From the NCBI RefSeq assembly GCF_044784365.2, contig NZ_CP173065.2: DNA of 64,000 nucleotides; one strand, given 5' to 3'. Positions within the stretch are counted from its first letter, which is position 1, and every line of letters begins with the position of its first letter. The notes beneath the pieces are model-generated. The model had not been told where the DNA came from, ran no database searches, and was given only the letters and a program-made list of their open reading frames with translations. The translations under genes were made by a program, and so were the position numbers. Of the stretch, positions 54,256 through 63,164 are shown one piece after another. The DNA is from Cetobacterium_A somerae (GTDB taxonomy: Bacteria > Fusobacteriota > Fusobacteriia > Fusobacteriales > Fusobacteriaceae).

Positions 54256-55626
54256 GTGAAACAAATCTTAATAAAAAATGCATATGTAGTATCAATGAAT
54301 GAGAAAAGAGAGATATATAATAATGGTTCAATTTTAATTGAAAACGATTTAATAAAGGCAATTGGAAAAGTTGATGAAAAATCAATTATAGATACTGCAG
54401 AAATTATAGATGCAAAAGGGAAAATTGTATTACCAGGTTTAATAAATACACATGTTCATCTATCTCAGCAACTAGGAAGAGGAATAGCTGATGATGTAGA
54501 TCTTTTAACTTGGCTAAGAGAAAGAGTTTGGCCTTATGAGAGTAACTTTGATTATGAAAGTTCATTAATCTCTTCAACTGCTTGTTGTGTAGAAATGATA
54601 AAATCTGGAGTCACAACATTTTTAGAAGCAGGAGGTCAGTATGTAGAAGCAATGGCTGAGGCGGTAAAAAATACAGGAATAAGAGCAGCTTTATCAAAAT
54701 CAGTTATGGATGAAGGGATTGGATTACCTACAAATTGGATAAAAACAGCGGATGAAGAGATTCAAGTACAAAAAGAACTATTTGATAAATATAATAATAC
54801 AGCAGATGGAAGAATAAAAATTTGGTTTGGTTTAAGAACTATTTTTAATAACTCAGATGATTTAATAATTAAAACTAAAAAAATAGCAGATGAATTGAAT
54901 ACAGGAATTCATATGCATATAGCTGAAATAGCAGCAGAAAATGATTATGTGAAAACAAATAGAGGAAATTCAACTGTTGAACATCTTCATAAGTTAGGGG
55001 CATTAGGACCAAATTTATTAGCTGTTCACACAGTGTGGTTAACAGATAGAGAGATAGATTTATTTAGATTATATGATGTAAAGGTATCACATAATCCAGC
55101 AGCGGCAATGAAAGTTGTATTAGGATTTGCAAGAATACCAGAAATGCTTGAAAAAGGGCTAAGCGTATCTATTGGAACAGATGGTGCACCTTCAAACAAT
55201 AGAATGGATATGATGAGAGAGATGTATTTAACTTCTTTAATTCATAAAGGAAGAACATTAAATCCAAAAGTTGTACCAGCAGAACAAGTATTAGAAATGG
55301 CTACTATAAATGGAGCTAAGTGCGCGTTATTAGAAAGAGAAATAGGAAGTCTAGAAGTAGGTAAAAAAGCAGATTTAATAATTTTAAATCCAAATACAAT
55401 TCATTCTTTACCACTTCATGATCCAATAGCTAATATTGTTTATACAATGTCAAGTGAAAATGTTGAATCAACAATGTGTAATGGAAAATGGTTAATGAAA
55501 AATAGAGAAATTTTAGTTTTAAACGAGAGTAATTTAATAGAGCAAGTGAAAATAAAATCTGAGGAGATAAAAACTAAGGCAAAAATAGTTTTACCAAACA
55601 GATTTCCTGTAATAGATATAATATAG
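54256..55626 (+). CDS. Amidohydrolase-family purine deaminase (MTA/SAH- or 8-oxoguanine-deaminase-like)
   Basis: 456 residues from a GTG behind GGAGG. The metal site is seen in PGLINTHVHLSQ, HMHIAE, VHTVWL and SIGTDGAPSNN. ADDVDLLTWLRERVWPYE links it to the TrzF/MtaD subgroup that deaminates purines, 8-oxoguanine or triazines. Under a guanine riboswitch and followed by an NCS2 permease, it is probably a base deaminase (guanine or an oxidised form). Confidence 0.87.
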   Translation: MKQILIKNAYVVSMNEKREIYNNGSILIENDLIKAIGKVDEKSIIDTAEIIDAKGKIVLPGLINTHVHLSQQLGRGIADDVDLLTWLRERVWPYESNFDYESSLISSTACCVEMIKSGVTTFLEAGGQYVEAMAEAVKNTGIRAALSKSVMDEGIGLPTNWIKTADEEIQVQKELFDKYNNTADGRIKIWFGLRTIFNNSDDLIIKTKKIADELNTGIHMHIAEIAAENDYVKTNRGNSTVEHLHKLGALGPNLLAVHTVWLTDREIDLFRLYDVKVSHNPAAAMKVVLGFARIPEMLEKGLSVSIGTDGAPSNNRMDMMREMYLTSLIHKGRTLNPKVVPAEQVLEMATINGAKCALLEREIGSLEVGKKADLIILNPNTIHSLPLHDPIANIVYTMSSENVESTMCNGKWLMKNREILVLNESNLIEQVKIKSEEIKTKAKIVLPNRFPVIDII

Positions 55627-55641
55627 TTGGAGGATTGTAAA

Positions 55642-56967
55642 GTGGAAAAAATAGTAACAAAAAGAAATATTTCATTAGATATATTAGAAAAAGTTTTTAA
55701 AATTGAAGAAAGAGGAAGTTCAATAAAAACAGAAGTTTTAGGTGGTCTTACAACATTTTTAACAATGGCATATATAGTTTTCGTAAATCCTGCAATTCTT
55801 TCTGCAGCTGGGATGGATAAAGGTGCTCTTATAACAGTAACTTGTTTAGCAACAGCTATTGGAACAGGAATTGCTGCTTTATGGGCAAATGCTCCCTTTG
55901 CTTTAGCACCAGGTATGGGGTTAAATGCATTTTTCACTTATACATTAGTTTTAGGACAAGGAGTTTCTTGGGAAGACGCATTGGGTGTTGTATTCATATC
56001 AGGACTATTCTTTTTAATTATGACATTAGGTGGAATAAGAGAAAAAATAGCTAATGCTATTCCTAGTGTAGTTTCTACAGCAGCAACTTCAGGAATTGGG
56101 TTATTTATAGCTTTTATAGGTTTAAAAAACATGGGAATAATAGTTGCAAATGAGGCTACATTTGTAGGTTTAGGAGATTTTTCAATACCAACTGTATTAG
56201 GGATCTTAGGATTAGCAATTATGGCTATTTGTGAAATAAAAAAGGTAAGAGGCGGTATTTTAATAAGTATTGCAGCAACAACAGTTATAGGGATGTTTTT
56301 TGGAATCGTTGATATACCAAAAGCAATTATTTCAATGCCACCATCAATAAGTCCAATTTTTATGAAAATAAATATATTAGGGGCTTTAAAAATATCTTTA
56401 ATAGGTTCAATATTTTCATTTATGTTTATAGATCTATTTGATTCCCTTGGATTTATGATGGCTTGTTACAAAAATATGGGATTAGTACAAGGGGATGAAG
56501 GTGCTAAAGGTTTAAAGAGGATGCTACAAGTTGATGTATCATCAACATTAATTGGAGCAGTTTTAGGGACGAGTACAGTAACTTCATTTGCAGAATCAGC
56601 AGCAGGAATATCTGCTGGAGCTAGAACAGGTTTAGCCTCTTTAGTAACAAGTGGATTATTTTTATTAGCTTTATTATTTACACCATTAGTTGGAATAGTA
56701 CCAGGATATGCATCAGCTCCAGCGTTAGTATTGGTGGGAGTATTTATGTTTAAATCTATTGGAAATATAGATTTTACAGATATGAAACTAGCAATCCCTG
56801 CTTTTATAACAATTGTAATGATGCCTTTAACTTATAGCATTAGTATAGGTTTAAGTTTTGGATTTGTTGCATATATAATAACTCATATTGCAGCAGGAGA
56901 GATAAAAAAAATAAATGTAGCTTTATGGATAATAGGTGGATTATCAATTTTAAATTTAATAGTATAA
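55642..56967 (+). CDS. NCS2-family guanine/hypoxanthine permease
   Basis: 441 residues from the GTG at 55642, eight bases after GGAGG. Family marks: TEVLGGLTTFLTMAYIVFVNPAIL, ALAPGMGLNAFFTYTLV and GTSTVTSFAESAAGISAGARTGLASLVT. This is the PbuG/AzgA-type subgroup. It takes up purine bases by proton symport and is co-transcribed with the deaminase under the guanine riboswitch. Confidence 0.93.
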   Translation: MEKIVTKRNISLDILEKVFKIEERGSSIKTEVLGGLTTFLTMAYIVFVNPAILSAAGMDKGALITVTCLATAIGTGIAALWANAPFALAPGMGLNAFFTYTLVLGQGVSWEDALGVVFISGLFFLIMTLGGIREKIANAIPSVVSTAATSGIGLFIAFIGLKNMGIIVANEATFVGLGDFSIPTVLGILGLAIMAICEIKKVRGGILISIAATTVIGMFFGIVDIPKAIISMPPSISPIFMKINILGALKISLIGSIFSFMFIDLFDSLGFMMACYKNMGLVQGDEGAKGLKRMLQVDVSSTLIGAVLGTSTVTSFAESAAGISAGARTGLASLVTSGLFLLALLFTPLVGIVPGYASAPALVLVGVFMFKSIGNIDFTDMKLAIPAFITIVMMPLTYSISIGLSFGFVAYIITHIAAGEIKKINVALWIIGGLSILNLIV

Positions 56968-56971
56968 ATTT

Positions 56972-57001
56972 ATGAAGAGAGGGAACTCTCTTCTTTTTTT
57001 A
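56972..57001 (+). terminator. Terminator after the permease
   Basis: GAAGAGAG/CTCTCTTC hairpin followed by TTTTTTT. Confidence 0.9.
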
Positions 57002-57071
57002 TTAAATAAATTGAGAAAAATCAAAAGAAAATGTATAATATAAAAATTGAAAAAATTTATTGGAGGAAATG

Positions 57072-57632
57072 ATGGATATATTATCACTTGTATTAATTTC
57101 TATAGGATTGGCTATGGATGCCTTTGCTGTATCACTAACTGAAGGATTAGCAATGAAAAAATTAAGAAAAAGAAATATTTTAAAAATCGCACTTGTATTT
57201 GGAGGATTTCAGGCTTTAATGCCGTATATAGGATGGAAGATAGGTGGTGTTTTTGCAGAAAAAATATCACAATATGATTATATAATAACAACAATATTAT
57301 TATTATTTGTTGGTGGAAAAATGATTTTTGATGGTTGGAAAGAGCAAGAGTGTGAGGAAGAAGGAAAGTGTGATATGGCTTCAAACTTACTTTTATTAGG
57401 ATTTGCAACAAGTATAGATGCTTTAGCTGTTGGTTTTTCCTTTTCATTAGTTCCAAATTTAAATATATATTACTCTATAGAAATAATAGGAATAATAACT
57501 TTCTTAATAGCTTCTTTAGGTGTCTATTTAGGGCATAAAGTAGGGCATTTAATAAGTTATAAAACAGAGTATCTAGGAGGAGGAATATTAGTTTTAATGG
57601 GACTTAAAGCTTTTATTAGTCATTTTCTATAA
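57072..57632 (+). CDS. mntP: Manganese efflux pump MntP
   Basis: 186 residues, six membrane segments. GLAMDAFAVSLTEG and the second-half GFATSIDALAVGFSF carry the conserved aspartates. ATG at 57072 gives the better spacing from GGAGG; 57069 is an alternative. No yybP-ykoY manganese riboswitch was seen upstream. Confidence 0.92.
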   Translation: MDILSLVLISIGLAMDAFAVSLTEGLAMKKLRKRNILKIALVFGGFQALMPYIGWKIGGVFAEKISQYDYIITTILLLFVGGKMIFDGWKEQECEEEGKCDMASNLLLLGFATSIDALAVGFSFSLVPNLNIYYSIEIIGIITFLIASLGVYLGHKVGHLISYKTEYLGGGILVLMGLKAFISHFL

Positions 57633-57641
57633 GGAGAAATT

Positions 57642-58613
57642 ATGGAACAATTGTTTTTAATAAACTTTATATTTTTATTGGCAATTTTACCAATTTTTTA
57701 TATTAGAAGAACTTTTTTTAGGAGAAATATTTTTTTAGGTAGATTTTTAGGAAACTATATTTTTATAGCTCATTATATATTTTTTTTATTAGTAATTTTA
57801 GGCGTAGTAAATTACTTTTATCGATTAAGCAAATTGAACATAGTAACTATAGCATTTATAGTACTTCCAATATTTTTTATATATGCGTACTATAATTTTT
57901 CAATGGCAAAAGTAATAAAAAGTGAGATAAAATTAGAAAGATATAAAAATGGTAAAAAATTGAGAATAGCGTTTATATCAGATGTACATTTATCAGCTCT
58001 AACTAATAAAGAGAATATAGAAAACTCATTAAAAAGAATGAATGAGGAAGAACCGGATATATTATTAATCGGAGGAGATTTAGTTGATTTTAGTTGTAAA
58101 GATATAAAAGCAAATTTTACAGCTAGTTTTAGAGAGATTGAACCTAAGTACGGAATGTACGCGATTTTAGGAAATCATGAATATCATGGAGGAATAGAGG
58201 AAAATATAAAATATATTGAAAATCTAGGAATAAAAATTTTGAGGGATAGTGTTTTAAAAGTTGAAGGAATAAATATTATTGGAAGAGATGATATAACAAA
58301 TAAAAAAAGAAAAAAGATAGCATATTTGAAAAAAAAGATAGATACAGATTTACCAACAATTTTATTGGACCACAATCCAAATTCAATAGATGAGGCAATT
58401 ACAAATAAAATTGATTTAGAGCTTTGTGGACATACTCATAGAGGACAATTTTTTCCTTATAACTTAATAGTGAAAAAGATGTATAAAAATTATCACGGAT
58501 ATAAAGTATTTGGAATAACTCATACAATAGTGAGTGCAGGATTTAGTTCTTGGTTAATACCATACAGAGTAAATAGTACTAGTGAAATAAATATTATCGA
58601 TTTATATTATTAA
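57642..58613 (+). CDS. Membrane-anchored metallophosphoesterase (YaeI-like)
   Basis: 323 residues. Four hydrophobic segments (about 1-110) are followed by a calcineurin-type domain with FISDVHLSAL, LLIGGDLVDF, ILGNHEYHGG, LLDHNP and LCGHTHRGQFFP, giving the two-metal site. Relatives remove pyrophosphate or phosphate groups from lipid intermediates. It is nine bases after mntP. Confidence 0.87.
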   Translation: MEQLFLINFIFLLAILPIFYIRRTFFRRNIFLGRFLGNYIFIAHYIFFLLVILGVVNYFYRLSKLNIVTIAFIVLPIFFIYAYYNFSMAKVIKSEIKLERYKNGKKLRIAFISDVHLSALTNKENIENSLKRMNEEEPDILLIGGDLVDFSCKDIKANFTASFREIEPKYGMYAILGNHEYHGGIEENIKYIENLGIKILRDSVLKVEGINIIGRDDITNKKRKKIAYLKKKIDTDLPTILLDHNPNSIDEAITNKIDLELCGHTHRGQFFPYNLIVKKMYKNYHGYKVFGITHTIVSAGFSSWLIPYRVNSTSEINIIDLYY

Positions 58614-58614
58614 A

Positions 58615-58647
58615 TGTATGGTTTTTTAAACCATACAAATTTTTTTA
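58615..58647 (+). terminator. Terminator after the phosphoesterase
   Basis: TGTATGGTTT/AAACCATACA hairpin with a T run. Confidence 0.88.
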
Positions 58648-58732
58648 AAAAAGTTGACTCATGATTCAAAATGTGATATAAATAACTTAAGAAAGATATT
58701 TTTACAAAACAGATTAAAAGGAAGTGTTGAAA

Positions 58733-59668
58733 ATGACAAATGAAACAAAAAATTTCTATGATGCAATTATAATTGGAGGAGGACCTGCTGGAGTAAGTGC
58801 TGCAGTATATATTGCAAGTCGTGGATATAAACCTGTAATTTTAGAAAAAGAAGAAATTGGTGGAACAGTAGGTAAAGTTTCTTCAGTGACACACTACTTA
58901 TCTGTGGATAATTGTGAAACAGGAGATTCTTTTAAAAACAAATTAGAAAGTCAATTAAAAGTTTATAATATAGAGGTATTAAAAGAAGATGTTATAGAAA
59001 TAGATTTAGATAATTTATTAAAAAAAGTATCAACAAAGTCTGGAAATATTTATTTAGGTAAAACAATTATTCTTGCAAATGGAACAACACCAAGAAAATT
59101 AGGAATTTCAGGAGAAAATGAATTAAGAGGAAAGGGTGTTTGTTCAAATCCTTGGAAAGAAGGAAAAGAATATGCAGGGAAGGATATATTTGTAGTTGGT
59201 GGCGCAGATGGAGCTATAAAGGAAGCTATTTATTTAGCTCAATTTGCAAAAGAGTTATCAATTATTCATTTTGAAGATTCATTGGGAACAATAGCTGAAT
59301 TTAAAAATAAATTAGAAAAACTAGAAAATGTAAAATTATATTTACATTCAAGATTAACAAAAATAAATGGTAAAGAAAAAATTGAAAGTTTAGAAATTAC
59401 TGATGAGAAGACAAAAGAAGTAAAAGAGATAAAATGTGGAGGAGCAGGAGTGTTTGTTTATGCTGGTGCAACTCCTAATACAGAAAAATATAATAAATTA
59501 GAATTAGAAAATGGATTTATAAAAGTAAATTCTCAAATGAAAACAAATATAGATGGAGTATTTGCAGCAGGAGATATTTGTTGTAAAGATATAAGACAAG
59601 TTGCAACAGCTGTTTCAGATGGAACAATAGCAGGAATAAATGCAGCTAATTATTTGAAGACAGTATAA
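58733..59668 (+). CDS. Thioredoxin-reductase-like FAD oxidoreductase lacking the redox CxxC
   Basis: 311 residues from the ATG at 58733 (GTG at 58724 sits too near GGAAG). FAD-binding IIIGGGPAGVSAAVY, NAD(P) region FVVGGADGAIKEA and GVFAAGDICCKDIRQ match the TrxR fold. At the position of the CATC redox pair the sequence reads GVCSNPWKEG with one cysteine, so it cannot be a standard thioredoxin reductase. It could pass electrons to a ferredoxin, flavodoxin or NADH oxidase partner. Confidence 0.83.
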   Translation: MTNETKNFYDAIIIGGGPAGVSAAVYIASRGYKPVILEKEEIGGTVGKVSSVTHYLSVDNCETGDSFKNKLESQLKVYNIEVLKEDVIEIDLDNLLKKVSTKSGNIYLGKTIILANGTTPRKLGISGENELRGKGVCSNPWKEGKEYAGKDIFVVGGADGAIKEAIYLAQFAKELSIIHFEDSLGTIAEFKNKLEKLENVKLYLHSRLTKINGKEKIESLEITDEKTKEVKEIKCGGAGVFVYAGATPNTEKYNKLELENGFIKVNSQMKTNIDGVFAAGDICCKDIRQVATAVSDGTIAGINAANYLKTV

Positions 59669-59672
59669 ATGA

Positions 59673-59699
59673 AAAAGAGGACAGAAGTCCTCTTTTTTA
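59673..59699. terminator. Bidirectional terminator
   Basis: AAAGAGGACAGAAGTCCTCTTT hairpin between the flavoprotein gene and the small minus-strand gene. Confidence 0.88.
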
Positions 59700-59858
59700 A
59701 TCGTTTTTCTCTTGATCTTCTTCGCCTCTGACTTCACTTGCTTCAGCTTCAACATTTGGATCTAATATATCTGGAGCAGGAGGAGTTTCTTTTTTTTCAG
59801 TAGAGCACACACATGTTTTAGGAAGTTCAACTTTAGGTTTGTTACAACATTTTGACAT
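59697..59858 (-). CDS. Small cysteine-containing acidic protein
   Basis: 53 residues, with AGAGGTGA seven bases before the ATG at 59858. The N terminus has cysteine pairs (SKCC at 4-5 and TCVC at 16 and 18), a proline-rich middle (ETPPAPDILDP) and an acidic tail. The C-x10-C-x-C pattern suggests metal binding or a redox role. No family recognised. Strong ribosome binding site, own terminator and a clean start support a real gene. Confidence 0.72.
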   Translation of the reverse strand: MSKCCNKPKVELPKTCVCSTEKKETPPAPDILDPNVEAEASEVRGEEDQEKND

Positions 59859-59973
59859 AAAAATCACCTCTTTAATTTCTTTAACATATTCTTCTTATTA
59901 GGTTTAAAATTTCCTTTAATAATGTTAAAATAAATTTATAATATTTTTATTAATAATATTTTGGAGGGATTTA

Positions 59974-60951
59974 GTGAAAAAATTATTATCAACAATTTTT
60001 TTTATTTCATCATTAGTATCTTATGCTGAAGGGTTTCAAATTATTACTTTGGGAAGTGACGGTGGAGTAATGGACGGAAGTATTTCTGGATATCTTATAA
60101 GAGATAAAAATGATGAAAATTTTATAGCTTTAGATGCAGGAACAGTACTTCCTGGAATAAAAAGTGGATTAGAAAAAGAGAGTTTTAAGAATATAACTAT
60201 ACCTCAAGATACAGAGTGGAGTGATATTGGATATATTTTTAGAGAGAAAATAAAAGGATATCTGATATCTCATGGACATTTAGATCATATATCAGGGTTA
60301 GTAATATCATCAACAGAAGACACTGCAAAGGATATTTATGGATTGAATAGTACAATTGAAACTTTAAAAAACAATGTATTTAATTGGAAACTTTGGCCAA
60401 ATTTTTCAAATGAAGGTGAGGGATTTAAATTAAATCAGTATAAATATCAGGTATTAGAACCAAATAAAATTAAAGATCTAAATGGTACAAATTTAAAGGT
60501 TACTGCATTTCCATTAAGTCATAGCAATTATGAATCAACAATGTTTTTATTGGAAAATAACGATGAATATATAGTATATTATGGAGATGTAGGACCGGAT
60601 AAAGTGGAAAAAAGTAATGGGTTAGAGGAGAGTTTTAAAGTTTTAGGACCTTTGATAAAAGATAAAAAACTGAAAGCGATAATGATAGAATCATCCTTTG
60701 ATAACTCTAAAGATGATAAAGGTCTATTTGGGCATCTATCACCAAGATGGATAAATGAAGAGTTTAAGGTTTTAGAAAAATATTCAGGTAAGGGGACATT
60801 AAAGGGATTAAATGTGGTTATAACTCATATAAAGCCTAGTTTAAAAAAGAGCGAGAATACGAGAGAGAATATAAGAAAAGAACTATTAAATAATAATATA
60901 CATGGTGTCAAATATTATTTTCCAACTCAAGGAGAATCATTAGAATTTTAA
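59974..60951 (+). CDS. Exported class II 3',5'-cyclic-nucleotide phosphodiesterase (MBL fold)
   Basis: 325 residues with a signal peptide (MKKLLSTIFFISSLVSYA). The metal motif SHGHLDHISGLVISS fits the class II cAMP phosphodiesterase pattern HxHLDH-x2-G. LSHSNYES, VYYGDVGPDKVE and IESSFDNSKDDKGLFGHLSP complete the site. A periplasmic enzyme like CpdP of Vibrio would convert extracellular cyclic nucleotides to nucleotides for salvage. Confidence 0.88.
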   Translation: MKKLLSTIFFISSLVSYAEGFQIITLGSDGGVMDGSISGYLIRDKNDENFIALDAGTVLPGIKSGLEKESFKNITIPQDTEWSDIGYIFREKIKGYLISHGHLDHISGLVISSTEDTAKDIYGLNSTIETLKNNVFNWKLWPNFSNEGEGFKLNQYKYQVLEPNKIKDLNGTNLKVTAFPLSHSNYESTMFLLENNDEYIVYYGDVGPDKVEKSNGLEESFKVLGPLIKDKKLKAIMIESSFDNSKDDKGLFGHLSPRWINEEFKVLEKYSGKGTLKGLNVVITHIKPSLKKSENTRENIRKELLNNNIHGVKYYFPTQGESLEF

Positions 60952-60981
60952 AAAAACTAGCCTTAAGGCTAGTTTTTTTAT
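60951..60981. terminator. Bidirectional terminator
   Basis: AAAACTAGCCTTAAGGCTAGTTTT palindrome between convergent genes. Confidence 0.92.
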
Positions 60982-62100
60982 TTAAATAAAGAATGCAAAT
61001 AAGCTTCCCATAAGAATTAAAATAGAAAAATTTAAAATAGAAAAAAGAATAAAAAACTTTCTTTTTTCTTCTGGAAATTCACTAATATAAAGTTTATATG
61101 AAATTAAACTAGCTAAAGAAGCAATCAAAGTTCCAAGACCACCGATATTAACTCCTAGTAAAAGAGGTTGCCATTTAGTTGTAAATTCAGATATTAAAAT
61201 TGCAGCAGGAACATTACTTATAAATTGACTTAGAATAATCCCTGTGAAATAAACTTGCGTTGATTCAGATAATAAATTAAACATCCAGGATCTTATTAAT
61301 TCAATATTTGATAAGTTTCCAACAAAAATGAAAAAGCTAATAAAAGTAGCTAAAAGAATCCAATCTATTTTTTGAAAAATATTTTCTTTTTTATAAGTTA
61401 AATACCCAATATTAAAAATTGTGATATAAATAATTGGAAGTTTAAAGAATATACTTAACAAAACGGAGATAAATATAGCTGTTGAAACAAAAACATTGAT
61501 ATTTTTTTTAAATATAGGAGTTTCAAGTTCAAAAATTAACTCCTCTTTAGGAGTAAAAAAATTAACAAGTAATAAAATAACAAGGCCAATGGTAGATATA
61601 CCAAAAGTAATTTTAAAAAATTCAATTGGAGCTGGAGCAAATTTAGAATATAAATAGATATTTTGAGGACTCCCCATAGGCGTTAGTGCACTTCCTAAGT
61701 TGGCTGCAATAGTTTCTAAAATAACTATTTTTAAAGTTGAAAAATTAGATTTCTTTCCAATTATAATAGTTAATGGAATAAAAGTTATAAGAGCAACATC
61801 ATTAGTTAGAAACATGCTAAAGAAAAAAACCAAAATAATTAATGCAGCACATATAATTCTTTGACTATTATATTTTTTTAAAAAGTTAATAGCTATAAAA
61901 TCCAAAACATTTTCTTTTTTATAAAGTTCTACTACAACCATTAGGTTAAAAAGAATCATTAATACATGTGTATCAATATATGAAAACTTAGGAAGAATAA
62001 TAAAACTTGTGATAATAGCAAAAAAAGTTGCTATTAAAAAAAGAGATTCTGATTTTAATTTACTAAAAAGATTAATAAGTAAGAATTTGTTTAAGTTCAT
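60982..62100 (-). CDS. SLC13/ArsB/CitM-type anion permease
   Basis: 372 residues, ten or so membrane segments. The N-terminal repeat contains FLTNDVALITFIPLTIII and ANLGSALTPMGSPQNIYLY, and the C-terminal one SQFISNVPAAILISEFT and LLLGVNIGGLGTLIASLASL. These match the ion-transporter (citrate, arsenite, sodium) superfamily. It is shorter than typical SLC13 members. Substrate unknown. Confidence 0.82.
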   Translation of the reverse strand: MNLNKFLLINLFSKLKSESLFLIATFFAIITSFIILPKFSYIDTHVLMILFNLMVVVELYKKENVLDFIAINFLKKYNSQRIICAALIILVFFFSMFLTNDVALITFIPLTIIIGKKSNFSTLKIVILETIAANLGSALTPMGSPQNIYLYSKFAPAPIEFFKITFGISTIGLVILLLVNFFTPKEELIFELETPIFKKNINVFVSTAIFISVLLSIFFKLPIIYITIFNIGYLTYKKENIFQKIDWILLATFISFFIFVGNLSNIELIRSWMFNLLSESTQVYFTGIILSQFISNVPAAILISEFTTKWQPLLLGVNIGGLGTLIASLASLISYKLYISEFPEEKRKFFILFSILNFSILILMGSLFAFFI

Positions 62101-62188
62101 AAAATACCTCTATTTTCTTTTATTTTAGTATTATTATAGTATTTTTAAAAAAATTCAGCAATTTATTTTATAAAATTTGAAAAAAAGT

Positions 62189-62218
62189 TTGACAATAAGG
62201 GATTAAATTTGCTATTAT
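62189..62218 (+). promoter_or_regulatory. Promoter of the arg-region leader
   Basis: TTGACA, 18-base spacer and TATTAT, start near 62225. Confidence 0.7.
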
Positions 62219-62249
62219 CATTTCAAATAAAAAAATAGGAGGAAATAAA

Positions 62250-62345
62250 ATGACTATGAGAAGAGTTTTAAGGACACACAATAACTATAACAAAAAAATA
62301 GAATTTTTGTGTGCCAAGAAAGCAATCTCAGGTATTTTATTATAG
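62250..62345 (+). CDS. Leader peptide upstream of the amino-acid-binding protein and argG
   Basis: A 31-residue ORF with an AGGAGG site. It opens MTMRRVLRTHNNYNKK, with AGA-AGA and AGG arginine codons, and has no recognised protein domain. ACACACA and TGTGTG tracts inside it can form a hairpin around codons 9-21. The terminator follows 36 bases later. I read it as an attenuation leader, possibly sensing arginine. Confidence 0.65.
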   Translation: MTMRRVLRTHNNYNKKIEFLCAKKAISGILL

Positions 62346-62380
62346 TTTAATTTTTTTATTATTCTATAGATTTATATTAT

Positions 62381-62413
62381 TTGAGCCAGTGTTTTAAAGC
62401 ACTGGCTTTTTTT
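62381..62413 (+). terminator. Attenuator terminator before the binding-protein gene
   Basis: GCCAGTGTTTTAAAGCACTGGC hairpin with a TTTTTTT tail, 28 bases before the next start. Confidence 0.88.
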
Positions 62414-62440
62414 ATACAAAAAAATATTTAGGAGGATATT

Positions 62441-63154
62441 ATGAAAAAAATATTAGGAATTTTATTATTTATTTTAATGGGAGCAATTGTATTATCAAAA
62501 GAAGTTTTATATGTTGGAACAAATGCTGAGTTTGCACCTTTTGAGTATATGGAAAATGGGGAGATTATAGGATTTGATATTGATTTAATAAATAAAATTG
62601 GTGAAAAAATTGGAAAAGAGATAAAAATAAAGAATATAGCTTTTGATGGATTATTACCAGCACTTCAAACAAATAAAATAGATTTAATAATTGCAGGAAT
62701 GACAGTAACAAAAGAAAGAGAGAAGTTTGTAAATTTTTCAAATGATTACTTTGTAGCTAATCAAGTTATTATAGTTCCAGAAAATGAAGGTACTATAATA
62801 AATATGGATTCATTAAAAAATAAAAAAGTAGGAGTGGTACTTGGATACACAGGGGACTTAATAATATCTAAAATTCAAGGAGTTAACAAAGTTCAGTACA
62901 ATTCAGCACCATCTTCTATTATGGCTTTAAAAGGTGGAAATATTGATGCAATGATATTAGATTCAGCTCCAGCTCAAAGTTATGTGGCAAAAAATAAAGG
63001 TTTAAAAATAATAGAAATAGATAGTGAAGTTGAAAAATATGCAATAGCAGCAGAAAAAAATAATGAAAATCTTATTAAAAAAGTAAATAAAGCTTTGGAA
63101 GAGATAAAAGCAGAGGGTATTTATGATGAATTAATAATAAAACATTTTAATTAG
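62441..63154 (+). CDS. Amino-acid ABC transporter substrate-binding protein
   Basis: 237 residues with a signal peptide (MKKILGILLFILMGAIVLS). Family 3 features: VGTNAEFAPFEYMENGEIIGFDIDL and the AGMTVTKEREKFVNFSNDYF block with the ligand arginine. The transport permease and ATPase are not visible. The arginine-codon leader and the argG gene 10 bases downstream favour arginine, histidine or a related basic amino acid. Confidence 0.9.
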   Translation: MKKILGILLFILMGAIVLSKEVLYVGTNAEFAPFEYMENGEIIGFDIDLINKIGEKIGKEIKIKNIAFDGLLPALQTNKIDLIIAGMTVTKEREKFVNFSNDYFVANQVIIVPENEGTIINMDSLKNKKVGVVLGYTGDLIISKIQGVNKVQYNSAPSSIMALKGGNIDAMILDSAPAQSYVAKNKGLKIIEIDSEVEKYAIAAEKNNENLIKKVNKALEEIKAEGIYDELIIKHFN

Positions 63155-63164
63155 GAGGAGAGAG

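Noticed and set aside
57002..57071. yybP-ykoY manganese riboswitch before mntP
   Set aside because: The gap holds only a terminator tail and promoter-like AT-rich sequence; there is no aptamer.
57112..57456. 114-codon minus-strand ORF opposite mntP
   Set aside because: Leu/Gln/His-rich shadow of mntP without its own start site.
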